Numbered from the stretch's first letter, positions 1 through 7,632 are shown. The stretch: DNA of 8,774 nt from Bacteroidota bacterium (GCA_016717725.1 JADKFA010000050.1:1-8774); one strand, 5' to 3'. The notes: generated from the letters alone by a model not told the origin. Translations and numbers: made by a program.

Positions 1-558
1 CTTTAGTTCAAAATACAATTGTTGATGGAAAGTTTACTGCACCCGATGGAACGTAAATGATCCAGCGATCCCACAAAGTTCGGTTAGCGGAACAGCTTTC
101 GATTTAGGTGGAGGTCTTTATTTCAATTCAGAAAAGTTATATGTTGAAGTTTCTTCTACACATTTGATGGAAAGTTCTGTGGACTCAGATAAGTTCTCAA
201 AAGAATACAAGCGTCACTATTACGGAATGATTGGGTACACAATTAGTTAACAAGCGTTTCATGAAGCCTATGATCTTCGTTAAAAACGTAACCGATAATA
301 CAACAATTGACGTTAACTTAAATGCGCATTTCAATAATCGTTTCTGGGCCAGGATCTCCTGGAGAAATGAAGATGCCTTTAGTGGGAATGATTGGATTAA
401 CCCCTAATCGAAAATCCCGCCTTGGATATGCGTATGACTTCACCACTTCCGAATTGAAGAATTATAGCGATGGTTCTCATGAAGTAATGTTCGGGGGTAT
501 TGCTCAACTGAAGAAGAAAATCCCAGTTTCCATCCGAAATGTAAGGTTCATACAATAG
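1..558 (+). CDS. porP/sprF: PorP/SprF-family T9SS outer-membrane protein, 3' part, frameshifted
   Basis: This is the C-terminal part (about 185 residues) of a PorP/SprF-family protein, an outer-membrane beta-barrel-like component of type IX secretion. The 5' end lies outside the window. Joined across frames it reads through FDLGGGLYFNSEKLYVEVSS (about 104-163), YYGMIGYTIS (about 219-248), FVKNVTDNTTIDVNLNAHF, then MIGLTPNRKSRLGYAYDFTT and ends IPVSIRNVRFIQ-stop. The LGGGLYF, NxRFW and RLGYAYDFTTS...GSHEVMFG strings are typical of this family. At least four frame changes occur, near 52, 250, 320-385 and 497-510. Conserved sequence continues on both sides of each, which suggests sequencing errors. 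Its position just upstream of gldK is a recurrent arrangement in Bacteroidota. Family assignment is confident; whether it is the orthologue of SprF or PorP specifically cannot be told. Confidence 0.8.
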
Positions 559-581
559 GAATTTAACTTCTCAGAAGAAAC

Positions 582-589
582 TATCTTTG
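582..589 (+). promoter_or_regulatory. possible Bacteroidota -7 promoter element upstream of gldK
   Basis: TATCTTTG matches the TAnnTTTG -7 consensus of Bacteroidota promoters. It lies in the 137-bp gap between the porP/sprF stop and the gldK start and would leave a leader of roughly 100 nt. No clear TTG -33 element is visible 17-23 nt upstream, so this is weak support, and the genes may simply be cotranscribed. Confidence 0.3.
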
Positions 590-695
590 AAAAGAAACGA
601 TCATCGTATTGGAAATGTCCAACTTAATACACACAAGTATTGTACGTTCGATGATAACGTCAAAACTATTTCCGAAACCCATAAGCGAACAAAGT

Positions 696-2001
696 ATGAA
701 AAACCTGATGATTGCCTTCAAGCATGCCATACTACTTAGTGCAGCTGTGGAGGCGGTAACATCGTGGTCAGTAGTAGGAGTTCAAGGGCGCGAGAATGGT
801 ACCAAGACGATCCTTATGGCATGGGTGTTCATTCCTCTAAAAGGCTCTTTCAACATGGGTCCTAGCGACCAAGATGTTTCCCTACGCGCAGAATGCAGTG
901 TCGAAAACAGTTTCGATGCATGCCTTCTACATGGACAACACGGAAATCACTAACAATGAGTACCGGAATTCGTGTACTGGGTGCGAGATTCTATGGCACA
1001 CAGACTCCTTGCCGGCGACCACTTAATTGAAGAAGAGAATACGGTGAACGTATCGAATGGGGGAGGAAATTAAATGGGATGACGAAGAAAATATCGAAAC
1101 CCTGAGCGAACTCTATCTTCCTGAAAGTGAGCGTTAGCCTACCGTAGTAAGGAAAATAGATTCCTAGAAAAATCCAACTTTGTAGGTACTACTGGATCGA
1201 TCTTTATGGCTATAAGCCCAAAAGATTATAGCCGCGACCGTGATCCAGCATCTGGAAGTTCTGGCAAAATCGTCTGGAAGGTCCCGTGAACCGATCGTTC
1301 AGTGTAACCATCAAAAAGAAATTATCAATGTTTATCCAGATACTTTAAGCTGGATAGCATGATTATACTATTTCTTCAACGATCCAATTACAAAGGCATA
1401 TTTCTGGCATCCGCTTATGATGATTATCCTGTTGTGGGTGTCAACTGGCTTCAATCAAAGGATTCTGCGTTTTGAGAACTCAGCTCTTAAATAGTTATTT
1501 AGAGTCGAACGAAGAAACTTACGTTCAAGATTTCCGCTTACCAACAGAGAGTAGTGGTATGCTGCCCGTGGTGGATTAGCAATAACCCTCACCCTGGGGA
1601 GGTCCTTATACGCGTAATAGTAGAGGTTGCTTCAGCAAACTTTAAACCTTTACGCGGTAAAATTATATTTTGGGATAATTGGATTCTATGCCGTTAAAGC
1701 TACGGCATACTGGCCAAACGATTAGGTTTGTATTGTGTGGCAGGTAACGTTGCCGAATGGAGATTAACGCCTATGACAATCAGAACATAGCTTCATACAT
1801 GACTTAAATCCTGACTATACCCTTGATGCAAAGGATACCGATCCTCCAGCATTAAAGAGAAAGGTTATTCGTAGATCTTGGAAAGATGTAGCCTATTACA
1901 TGCAAACAGGAACGCGTAGCTATGAGTATCAAGATACAGCGAAAGCATATATTGGCTTCCCGTTGCGTGATGGACTTAGAAGAGATAAAGTAGATTTTTA
2001 A
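696..2001 (+). CDS. gldK: GldK, T9SS/gliding lipoprotein with formylglycine-generating-enzyme-like fold, heavily frameshifted
   Basis: GldK (PorK) is a lipoprotein of the FGE-sulfatase (SUMF1-like) fold that forms, with GldN, the periplasmic ring attached to the outer membrane in type IX secretion. The start at 696 gives MKNLMIAFKHAILLSA. In the next frame follows CGGGN (Cys codon at 746), together a lipobox (LSA|C). Family motifs in order are WYQDDPYGM (797 on), VFIP.KGSFNMGPSDQDVS, MHAFYMDNTEITNNEYR (about 910-963), INVYPDTLSW (about 1327), FWHP.YDDYPVVGVNW (about 1411-1450), FRLPTESEW (about 1531), YCVAGNVAEW (about 1735-1760), a VIRGGSWKD-like stretch (about 1867-1890) and a terminal GRDKVDF-stop. 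The span of 1306 bp (about 435 aa) fits the family. More than ten frame changes are needed, so no long ORF survives. The part at about 1140-1320 is poorly recoverable. Identity is secure. The damage most likely reflects sequence errors. Confidence 0.9.
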
Positions 2002-2019
2002 TTAGATTCGTATATCGAA

Positions 2020-2042
2020 CCGGATGATTCAACCCCATCCGG
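2020..2042 (+). promoter_or_regulatory. GC-rich hairpin in the gldK-gldL gap
   Basis: CCGGATG (2020-2026) and CATCCGG (2036-2042) form a perfect 7-bp stem with a 9-nt loop, 18 nt after the gldK stop. It is followed by an A-rich run and not by T residues, so it does not look like a standard intrinsic terminator on the + strand, and there is no T tract on the other strand side either. It could be an RNA processing or stability element within the operon. The rest of the 107-bp gap is A-rich leader with no recognisable promoter. Confidence 0.5.
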
Positions 2043-2108
2043 CTAGAAAAAAATATTCAACAAACACACAATCATTCTAACCAAAACCATTAAAAACACT
2101 AGAAAATC

Positions 2109-2914
2109 ATGGGGATTAGCTCAATTGTCCCAAGGGAAAGGGGGTTCAAACAGCTCATGTCGAAACTTTACGGTTTCGGTGCGGCAATTGTAATCGGAAT
2201 GCACTCTTTAAAATTCAGCACTGGGAAGGTGCGGGTATCATGCTTACTATCGGTCTCTTGACCGAAGCAGTTATCTTCTTTTTCTCAGCATTTGAACCAC
2301 CACACGAAGAAGTAGATTGGTCATTAGTTTACCCAGAGCTAGCAGGAATGCATGAGCCAGGTACTGACCGTAAGAAACCAAAGGCTGGTGATCCAGTGGC
2401 TCAGTACTTAGATAAAATGTTAGCTGATGCTAAGATTGGTCCAGATTTAATTAACAATCTTGGTACTGGTTTAAAATCTTTAGGTGAGAACACTGCCTAG
2501 ATGGCAACAATGTCAAACGCAGCTGTTGCAACAGAAGAATAGCCCTAGAATGTAACTGCAGCTTCTAAGCAAGTAACTTCGTTAACTGCATCGTATGAAA
2601 AGGCTGCAACTGCTATGAATAGCATGAGCGCTGCACATGATGATGAAGGATATACAGAGCAGATGAAGTCGGCTGGAAAAAACATGGCAGCATTGAATGC
2701 TGTTTATGAACTTCAGTTACAAGAGGCGAGCACTCGTATGAAAGACACTAAGAAGTTCTATGATGGAATTGCATCTTCTTTCTAACTTGAACAACACTGT
2801 AGAAGATACGAAGCGCTACAAAGATGAGGTTGGTAAATTAGCCAGAACCTTAATTCATTAAATACGATTTATGGCAATATGTTATCAGCCATGAATCCAG
2901 GATCCAATAAATAA
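2109..2914 (+). CDS. gldL: GldL, inner-membrane stator/channel subunit of the T9SS proton motor, frameshifted
   Basis: GldL (PorL) forms the pentameric inner-membrane part of the GldLM proton-driven motor. The start ATG at 2109 gives MGISSIV, then SKLYGFGAAIVI (TM1, about 2160-2195), then a frame change to HWEGAGIMLTIGLLTEAV (TM2). The Glu in LLTEAVIFF is the expected conserved membrane-buried acidic residue of GldL. After FEPPHEEVDWSLVYPEL comes a long polar, probably helical cytoplasmic tail (ENTA.MATMSNAAVATEE... through MNPGSNK-stop). The uninterrupted piece is 2240-2500. In-frame TAG codons follow at 2498, 2540 and 2546, then indels near 2780 and 2850. About 268 residues when repaired, within the family range. 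The leader is A-rich without a clear Shine-Dalgarno site. Identity is confident. The lesions are probably sequence errors. Confidence 0.9.
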
Positions 2915-2969
2915 TTCTTTCCTTTTTCGTGAATTGTTATTAATCAACCCAAAAACCAAAAGGAAAGAA
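2915..2969 (+). promoter_or_regulatory. Inverted repeat that would sequester the gldM ribosome-binding site
   Basis: The arm TTCTTTCCTTTT (2915-2926) starts at the base after the gldL stop. Its perfect 12-base complement AAAAGGAAAGAA (2958-2969) ends at the base before the gldM ATG. The right arm contains AGGAAAG, the only Shine-Dalgarno-like site I noticed in the operon. The loop is 31 nt. If the helix forms in mRNA, gldM initiation would be blocked until the ribosome ending gldL opens it, which suggests translational coupling. The stem has only three G-C pairs, so its stability needs calculation. Confidence 0.5.
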
Positions 2970-4556
2970 ATGGCAGGTCAAAAATTATCACCGAGGCAGA
3001 AAATGATCGGGATGATGTATCTGGTGTTAACAGCTCTGTTAGCCTGAACGTCTCCAAAGAAATCATTAATGCATTCGTAACGATCAATGATAACTTGGAG
3101 GTTACTGTAAAGAACCTTACTGGCAAAAATGCGCAGGCGCATTCAGCATTTGATGAGCAAATGCGTAACGATAGAGCGAAAACTGAACCTTCCTTTAATA
3201 AGGCTCAAGTTGTAAAAAAGCAATGTGAAAGATCTTCGACAAATACGTAGCTGCTTTGAAAGTAGAGTTGATTCGTGTTACGGACAAGATGGAAGCTACT
3301 GATAAGATGGTTCCGTTGAATGAGATGAAAGCAAAGGACGATTATGATAATCCTACACGTATTATGTGTGGTGATAAGCAAGATGGTCGCAACACAAAGC
3401 AACAGAATTAAAAAATAAAATTGTCGCATTTAAGAAGAACGTAATTGCAGCATTAGATCAAAAAGATCGTGCTCAATTTACAAAGCGTTTGGACGAATTG
3501 TTCAATACCGAAGATCCTAAAACAGGTGCGTTAGAAGATGGAAAGAAGACCTGGGGAAATGGCGAATTTCTATCATAACCCCGTGGTAGCAACGGTGGCT
3601 TTACTTTCTAAAGTGCAACTGATGTGAAAATGCAGAGTCAGAAATTGTAGGTCACTTGTTATCGTCGATCAACTCACCTGACCTTAAATTTGATAAACTC
3701 TGTCCTAAAGTTATTGCTCCTACTAGTTATGTGATCGAAGGACAAGAATATTCTGCTGGAGATTTTCTTAGCTGCGATGAGTTCAACTTGATCCAGAAAT
3801 TACAGTTGGTGGAAGTGCATTGACCGTTGAAGGTCGAGTAGGTACTTATAAAGTGCGTGGTTCAGGTGTTGGTGAAAAGAAGTATGCTGGTGTGATCCGA
3901 GTGAAAAAACCAGATAATACTTTTGAAGAACATCCATTTGAATCATCTTACATTGTTGCAAAGCCAAGTGCTTCTGTAGCCGCTGATAAGATGAACGTAA
4001 TTTATATTGGAGTTCCGAACCCAATCACAGTATCTGTACCAGGAGTTCCTGATGAAAAGTAAGAGCAACGCCAACAGGATTTACGTTGAAGCCAGATCCT
4101 AAATTAGGAAAAGGTCACTTCATTGCGGAAGCAAAAGGTCAACCAGGTCCAGGAAAAGTGGTTGTTTCAGCTGAGTTTAATGGAAAGCCTATGCAAATGG
4201 GAGATTTTCCTTTCCGTCTGAAGCGTATTCCTGATCCAGTAGCTAAAATTGGTGGTAAGAAAGATGGTAATATCCCAAAAAGTGCACTAGCGGCTCAACA
4301 AGGTATTATCCCAACCATGGAAGGATTTGACTTCGACTTATACCCTCGCGTAATAAGTTTCAAGATGAGTCGTTATGGTAAAGGTCGTGACCCGATTGAG
4401 AAAAGTCAAGACGGTGGCGGATCATTATCTGGTGATATGAAATCCATCATCGATCAAAGTAGACCCGGTGATAAAATTCTCTTTGAATACATCAAAGTGA
4501 GTATGCCTGACGGAACAACGAGAACTGTAAACTCTATTCCCCTTACTGTTCAGTAA
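2970..4556 (+). CDS. gldM: GldM, T9SS motor subunit with periplasmic shaft, frameshifted
   Basis: GldM (PorM) has one N-terminal membrane helix inside the GldL ring and a long periplasmic domain that transmits motion to the GldK/GldN ring. The start at 2970 is preceded by AGGAAAG and reads MAGQKLSPRQKMIGMMYLVL, so Arg9, the conserved charged residue of the GldM helix, is present (codon 2994-2996). The helix continues TALLALNVSKEIINAF across a one-base loss near 3040. Then come a helical periplasmic region (NLTGKNAQAHSAFDEQMRND; ELFNTEDPKTGALEDGKK; AMSSTLDPEITVGGSALTVE) and Ig-like C-terminal domains (VIYIGVPNPITVSVPGVPDE at about 3999-4060; MEGFDFDLYPRVISFKMSRY; ending NSIPLTVQ-stop). The clean pieces are 3820-4062 and 4086-4556, separated by a one-A loss (VPDEK then VRATPTGFTLK). 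The span of about 528 residues matches the family. At least seven frame changes occur, most before 3820. Confidence 0.93.
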
Positions 4557-4625
4557 GGAATTTAGATTATTTGCAACTTCAATACGTTCCTGACGTTTAA
4601 ATTAACAGATTACGTTATAAACCCT

Positions 4626-5488
4626 ATGAAAAAACTGCTCCTGTGGTACTTATGATTCTAGCGATAGCTGGATCATCAGTAAAAGCACAAAACGTCCTGA
4701 TGGGGGTGTATGTTAAGGAAAATAACCCGGCTCGTCGTGTGATTCCTTATACGTACCTGCGTGAGGCGGATGTGATGTGGCGAAACGCATCTGGCGCCAT
4801 ATTGATCTGAATGAAAAGATCAATGCTCCTTTACGTTATCCAAAAACAAATGAAACCAAGGATCGCAAGAACCTCATCAATGTTTTTATGGATGCCGTGA
4901 AGGAAGGTAGTTTGACTGCATACGACCCACAGGATGATGAATTCACGCTTCCTATGACCATGGATGAGTTTGGTAAAGTAGGTGGTGCCGATTCTCTTCC
5001 CTCCTTATGATGAGTACGACTCAACGGTATATCGTGCATTCAATCCGGATGACGTAGTTCAGTATCGTATGAAGGAAGAGTGGTTCTTTGATAAGCAACG
5101 TTCAGAATTGAAGTGTAGAATTATTGGAATTTGTCCGATGATTTTAGCACGTGATCAAGAAGGAAACTTAATTGAAGGTGGACAAAAGAAACTTCTCTTC
5201 TGGGTATATTATCAGGAAGCAAGAAGAATTTTAGCCAATACAGAAGTTGGAAATCGTTTCAATACAGCACAACGTATGAGCTTTGAAGACATCTTCCAAA
5301 AACGTATGTTCAATAGCTATATCATAAAAGAAGATAACATATACAACCGTCGTGTGGATGATTATAAAGTGAATCCATTAGACGCCTTATTAGAGTCGGA
5401 GCGTATCAAACAAGAAATGATCAACTTCGAAATTGATTTGTGGAATATTAATCTTCAACTAAATTATTTGAAACAGCCTGGGGTTTAA
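4626..5488 (+). CDS. gldN: GldN, periplasmic ring component of the T9SS, frameshifted in its 5' half
   Basis: GldN (PorN) is the periplasmic partner of GldK in the ring complex. The start at 4626 gives MKKLLL, then a frame change and a signal peptide ending ...GSSVKAQ. The mature part begins NVLDGVYVKENNPARRVIPY, followed by READVMW.KRIWRHIDLNEK (about 4765-4815), a hallmark of the family. The long clean stretch 4982-5488 contains VQYRMKEEWFFDKQRSELK, CRIIGICPMI, LLFWVYYQEARRIL, MSFEDIFQKRMFNSYIIKE and VDDYKVNPLDALLESERIKQ, ending KQPGV-stop. Frame changes lie near 4643, 4700, 4776 and 4995. The length of about 287 aa is normal. It is the last gene of the operon, and its last codons form one arm of the terminator. 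The 69-bp gap from gldM shows no promoter. Confidence 0.93.
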
Positions 5489-5525
5489 ATACTAGGCTGT
5501 TTTGGTTTTAACCCTGGGCTGTTTT
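5471..5525 (+). terminator. Intrinsic terminator of the gld operon with two alternative 3' arms
   Basis: The 5' arm AAACAGCCT (5471-5479) pairs perfectly over 9 bp with AGGCTGTTT (5494-5502), followed by T-rich sequence. The same arm, extended to 5485, can instead pair with 5510-5524 to give a continuous 15-bp helix with two G-U wobbles and a 24-nt loop, followed by a further short T-rich stretch. The 5' arm is the last five sense codons of gldN (KQPGV). The rest of the 5489-5586 gap is AT-rich with no other recognisable element. Confidence 0.7.
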
Positions 5526-5627
5526 GGCTTGATGAATGATTTTTGTCATTAATACAATCTACATCTAATAAAATCGTTCTATGTAGATGAATCGGAATGT
5601 TACAAGGGCTATAAGAAAATCAATTTT

Positions 5628-6353
5628 TTGTTTAGTATTTACATCCTGTTTCTTTTTCAAACACAGGCTCAAACTCCATTTTATATACAATCTCCATTTC
5701 AAGCTTCAAATTCGACCTTTAGTGATGATTCGATTTGTGACTTAAGGAGCACATTGCATAAACCTAAAATTGGGCAGTTTATAATGCCTCTAGCTCTTTT
5801 TGGAACTGGATTTATAGTGAGTAGTGATAATGATATCCTCGATAAATATGAATTTAGAGAGGAGCGCAACGAACGGTTCAATAATTTCCATACAAAAGTG
5901 GATGATTACCTTCAGTTTGCTCCTTTGACAGCAGGGTATGGAATGCTTGCTTTTAATAGAAAAGGGAATTCTTGGCATTATACACGTCAAATTATTTTGA
6001 CGGAGTTTATTTTAGGGGTTAGTGTTACAGGTATAAAAACCTGGACTAAAGTGTTAAGGCCAGACGGAGGATCTAAAAATTCATTTCCTAGTGGACATAC
6101 CGCACAGGCTTTTGCTTCCGCTACCTTGTTTGCTGATTATTTTGCTGAAGATAATCCCTGGTTGAAAGCTGCAGCCTATTTAACCGCTACCAGCGTGGGT
6201 GTATTGCGTGTAATGAATAACCGCCATTGGGTACCCGATGTCATTGCTGGCGCTGGGATTGGCATCATTTCAGCCAAACTAAGTGCTTTTGTATTTGAAA
6301 AGAAGTGTAAAAAAAAGCACCCATCTCAATTGGCCATTTTTAATCGGTTTTGA
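5628..6353 (+). CDS. PAP2-family (type 2 phosphatidic acid phosphatase) envelope phosphatase
   Basis: This is a PAP2/acid-phosphatase superfamily protein, an integral or periplasmic enzyme that removes phosphate from lipid phosphates (phosphatidic acid, undecaprenyl pyrophosphate) or other phosphoesters. The three motifs, numbered from a TTG at 5628, are K137-x6-R144-P145 followed by DGG, PSGHT (154-158, catalytic His157), and R194-x5-H200-x3-D204 (RVMNNRHWVPD followed by VIAGAGIG). The family's second Ser-Arg is Leu-Arg here. The N-terminus (FLFSIYILFLFQTQAQ) is a signal peptide but lacks its basic start from TTG. The frame is open upstream to 5553 and reads KKIN just before, while an ATG at 5587 lies one frame away. 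The true start may be 5587 with an indel near 5611-5627. Hydrophobic segments around residues 50-66, 121-136 and 205-223 suggest membrane association. The substrate cannot be predicted. It is separated from gldN by a terminator, so it is probably its own unit. Confidence 0.85.
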   Translation: MFSIYILFLFQTQAQTPFYIQSPFQASNSTFSDDSICDLRSTLHKPKIGQFIMPLALFGTGFIVSSDNDILDKYEFREERNERFNNFHTKVDDYLQFAPLTAGYGMLAFNRKGNSWHYTRQIILTEFILGVSVTGIKTWTKVLRPDGGSKNSFPSGHTAQAFASATLFADYFAEDNPWLKAAAYLTATSVGVLRVMNNRHWVPDVIAGAGIGIISAKLSAFVFEKKCKKKHPSQLAIFNRF

Positions 6354-6387
6354 AAGTGGAATAACATAGTTTTTTAGTCGTTTTCAG

Positions 6388-6417
6388 TTGCATACTAATT
6401 TTTTAAGGTTAAATTTG
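6388..6417 (+). promoter_or_regulatory. Bacteroidota-type promoter for the HYC_CC_PP gene
   Basis: TTG (6388-6390) and TAAATTTG (6410-6417) are separated by 19 nt. They match the -33 (TTG) and -7 (TAnnTTTG) elements of the Bacteroidota primary sigma factor with the expected spacing. Transcription would start only about 10 nt before the ATG at 6434, giving a very short leader. Confidence 0.6.
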
Positions 6418-6433
6418 TGTAGTATTTACAACC

Positions 6434-6838
6434 ATGAGAAAGTTTTGCATTGTACTTCTTTTAGTTTCCTATTTGGTTCCGGCCATAGGAGTAGGAGTGA
6501 ATTTGCATTGGTGTGGTCATGTGTTATATGCATTTTCTATGAATAGCGATGAGCATCAAAATTGTTTATGCACACAGTTTAATGAAGAGGGTGAAGATGC
6601 TAAATCTGATTGTTGTAAAGACGACTATGCTTATTACAAACTTTCACAGCAGCATGTGACAAGTACTTTATGTTGTATTAATCATTTCGATAAATCTCCA
6701 ATAAAAAACTTCATTTCTAATAATTCAGCTATTGCACTTTCTCTTTTTCTTTATCAAAGACAGTTTTATTTTTTCTCTCGATTTAATACAGATGAAAGTC
6801 CTCCTGACTTATTGAAGTTAGGAATTTTACGAGTTTGA
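6434..6838 (+). CDS. HYC_CC_PP-type small Cys-rich exported protein (putative metal-related)
   Basis: This is a 134-aa protein with a signal peptide or N-terminal anchor (MRKFCIVLLLVSYLVPAIGV). The pattern of a His-aromatic-Cys just after the hydrophobic segment (LHWCGH, H25-W26-C27), a CC pair in an acidic/basic context (DCCKDD, C60-C61) and a PP near the end (ESPPDL, P123-P124) matches the Bacteroidota HYC_CC_PP family as I recall it. Here the usual Tyr is Trp. Extra cysteines are at 44, 46, 80 and 81, giving a high potential for metal or disulfide binding. Members of this family are uncharacterised and are often found near metal-handling genes, and a heavy-metal-binding lipoprotein gene lies 0.8 kb downstream. 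A good promoter sits directly upstream, and a hairpin follows. The function is unknown; a role in metal handling is inference. Confidence 0.7.
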   Translation: MRKFCIVLLLVSYLVPAIGVGVNLHWCGHVLYAFSMNSDEHQNCLCTQFNEEGEDAKSDCCKDDYAYYKLSQQHVTSTLCCINHFDKSPIKNFISNNSAIALSLFLYQRQFYFFSRFNTDESPPDLLKLGILRV

Positions 6839-6847
6839 TCTTTACCT

Positions 6848-6887
6848 CATGTCTTAACCAAAGACATGTAATTATATTTTATAATTA
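6848..6887 (+). terminator. Tandem inverted repeats after the HYC_CC_PP gene, probable terminator
   Basis: CATGTCTT (6848-6855) and AAGACATG (6861-6868) form a perfect 8-bp stem with a 5-nt loop, 9 nt after the gene's stop. It is followed directly by a second perfect inverted repeat, TAATTATA (6869-6876) and TATAATTA (6880-6887), with a TTT loop. The first stem followed by AT-rich sequence could act as a weak intrinsic terminator. The second, wholly AT, could instead be an operator or promoter-proximal site for the next gene. Confidence 0.45.
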
Positions 6888-6909
6888 GGTAAACTTTTAA
6901 AATCAAGGT

Positions 6910-7626
6910 ATGAACTTTAATGAATTAGGCAATTTGCCTGGACTTCCTGAACAACCAAATGTGATCATTCGACTTTTTAATAAAGTTATTAAAAGGATTG
7001 GTTTCAACTATGAATTAACTCGACTTCCCAACGGTCGTGTCCACATGCATACGATAGAGCAAAGAATAAATTTTTCTTTACTGGCATTATGTAACTTGGT
7101 TTATAAAGTGCCTGGAGAATGGGCTGAATTCGGATGTTACAATGGACAATCGGCAATGGTATTTCAGAAAATTTTAGATACTTATAAGTCAGGTAGTAAA
7201 ATCACTCTGTTCGATAGTTTCGTTGCTAAATATGTAAAGCATGAAACTGTAAAAAAAAATCTATTAAGCAATTTTAAGAATCAAGGATTAGGTGAACCCA
7301 TATTGATAGAAGGAAACTTTTATGATACTGTTCCATCTTCATTGGCAGAGCAATATTCGTTGGTGCATATTGATTGTGGAGTAGGAGGTGACCAACTATT
7401 GACCCAAAAATTGGTGGAGTATTTATTAAATCATATTTATCATCGCTTATCAAAAGGAGCTGTTTTATTGTTTATGGATTATCATGATCCGAATTCAACT
7501 TGGAAAGGTGTGCCTATTAACCCTGGAGTAAAAGCAGCATGCGATCGTTTTTTTGAAGATAAACCCGAAAAAGTATTTTCACTCTATGGAAACCATTATT
7601 CACATGGATTTATATTTAAAATGTAA
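6910..7626 (+). CDS. TylF/MycF-like class I SAM-dependent methyltransferase
   Basis: This 238-aa cytosolic protein resembles the TylF (macrocin O-methyltransferase) family, which methylates sugar hydroxyls in natural products and is found more widely in glycan-related clusters. The SAM-binding motif I is EFGCYNGQSA (73-82). FDSF (101-104) ends the second strand. LVHIDC (151-156) supplies the Asp matching the family's first metal ligand, and LLFMDYHDP (186-194) matches the later acidic pair, although the usual DD is MDYHD here. The C-terminus GVKAACDRFFEDKPEKV (206-222) followed by a Gly/His-rich strand is also typical. No signal peptide or membrane segment is present. It ends 6 bp before the heavy-metal-binding lipoprotein gene, so the two may be cotranscribed. 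No glycosyltransferase or sugar gene is in view to indicate the substrate. Confidence 0.72.
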   Translation: MNFNELGNLPGLPEQPNVIIRLFNKVIKRIGFNYELTRLPNGRVHMHTIEQRINFSLLALCNLVYKVPGEWAEFGCYNGQSAMVFQKILDTYKSGSKITLFDSFVAKYVKHETVKKNLLSNFKNQGLGEPILIEGNFYDTVPSSLAEQYSLVHIDCGVGGDQLLTQKLVEYLLNHIYHRLSKGAVLLFMDYHDPNSTWKGVPINPGVKAACDRFFEDKPEKVFSLYGNHYSHGFIFKM

Positions 7627-7632
7627 TAAGAA

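Noticed and set aside
609..953. A separate 114-codon ORF starting at 609.
   Set aside because: From 696 it is the start of gldK (lipoprotein signal and KGSFNMGPSDQDVS). The part before 696 is leader and the end after about 880 is out of frame.
2498..2548. Three in-frame TAG codons in gldL with coding sequence continuing beyond them, suggesting TAG recoded as an amino acid.
   Set aside because: The same operon has many indels that recoding cannot explain, the clean genes downstream contain no internal TAG, and porP/sprF appears to use TAG as its stop. Base errors are simpler.
4040..4090. Programmed ribosomal frameshifting in gldM at the VPDEK / VRATPTGF break.
   Set aside because: The break is a lost A in a short A run, with no slippery heptamer plus structure, and it is only one of many breaks in the gene.
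2944..5990. Several open frames of 60-74 codons on the minus strand, for example around 2944-3126, 3205-3429, 3800-4024, 4836-5039 and 5699-5990.
   Set aside because: They lie opposite well-identified gld and PAP2 coding sequence, have no family features, and look like shadows of the + strand genes.
6869..6887. AT-only inverted repeat as a transposon end or attachment site.
   Set aside because: No transposase, integrase, target duplication or second copy is visible in the window.
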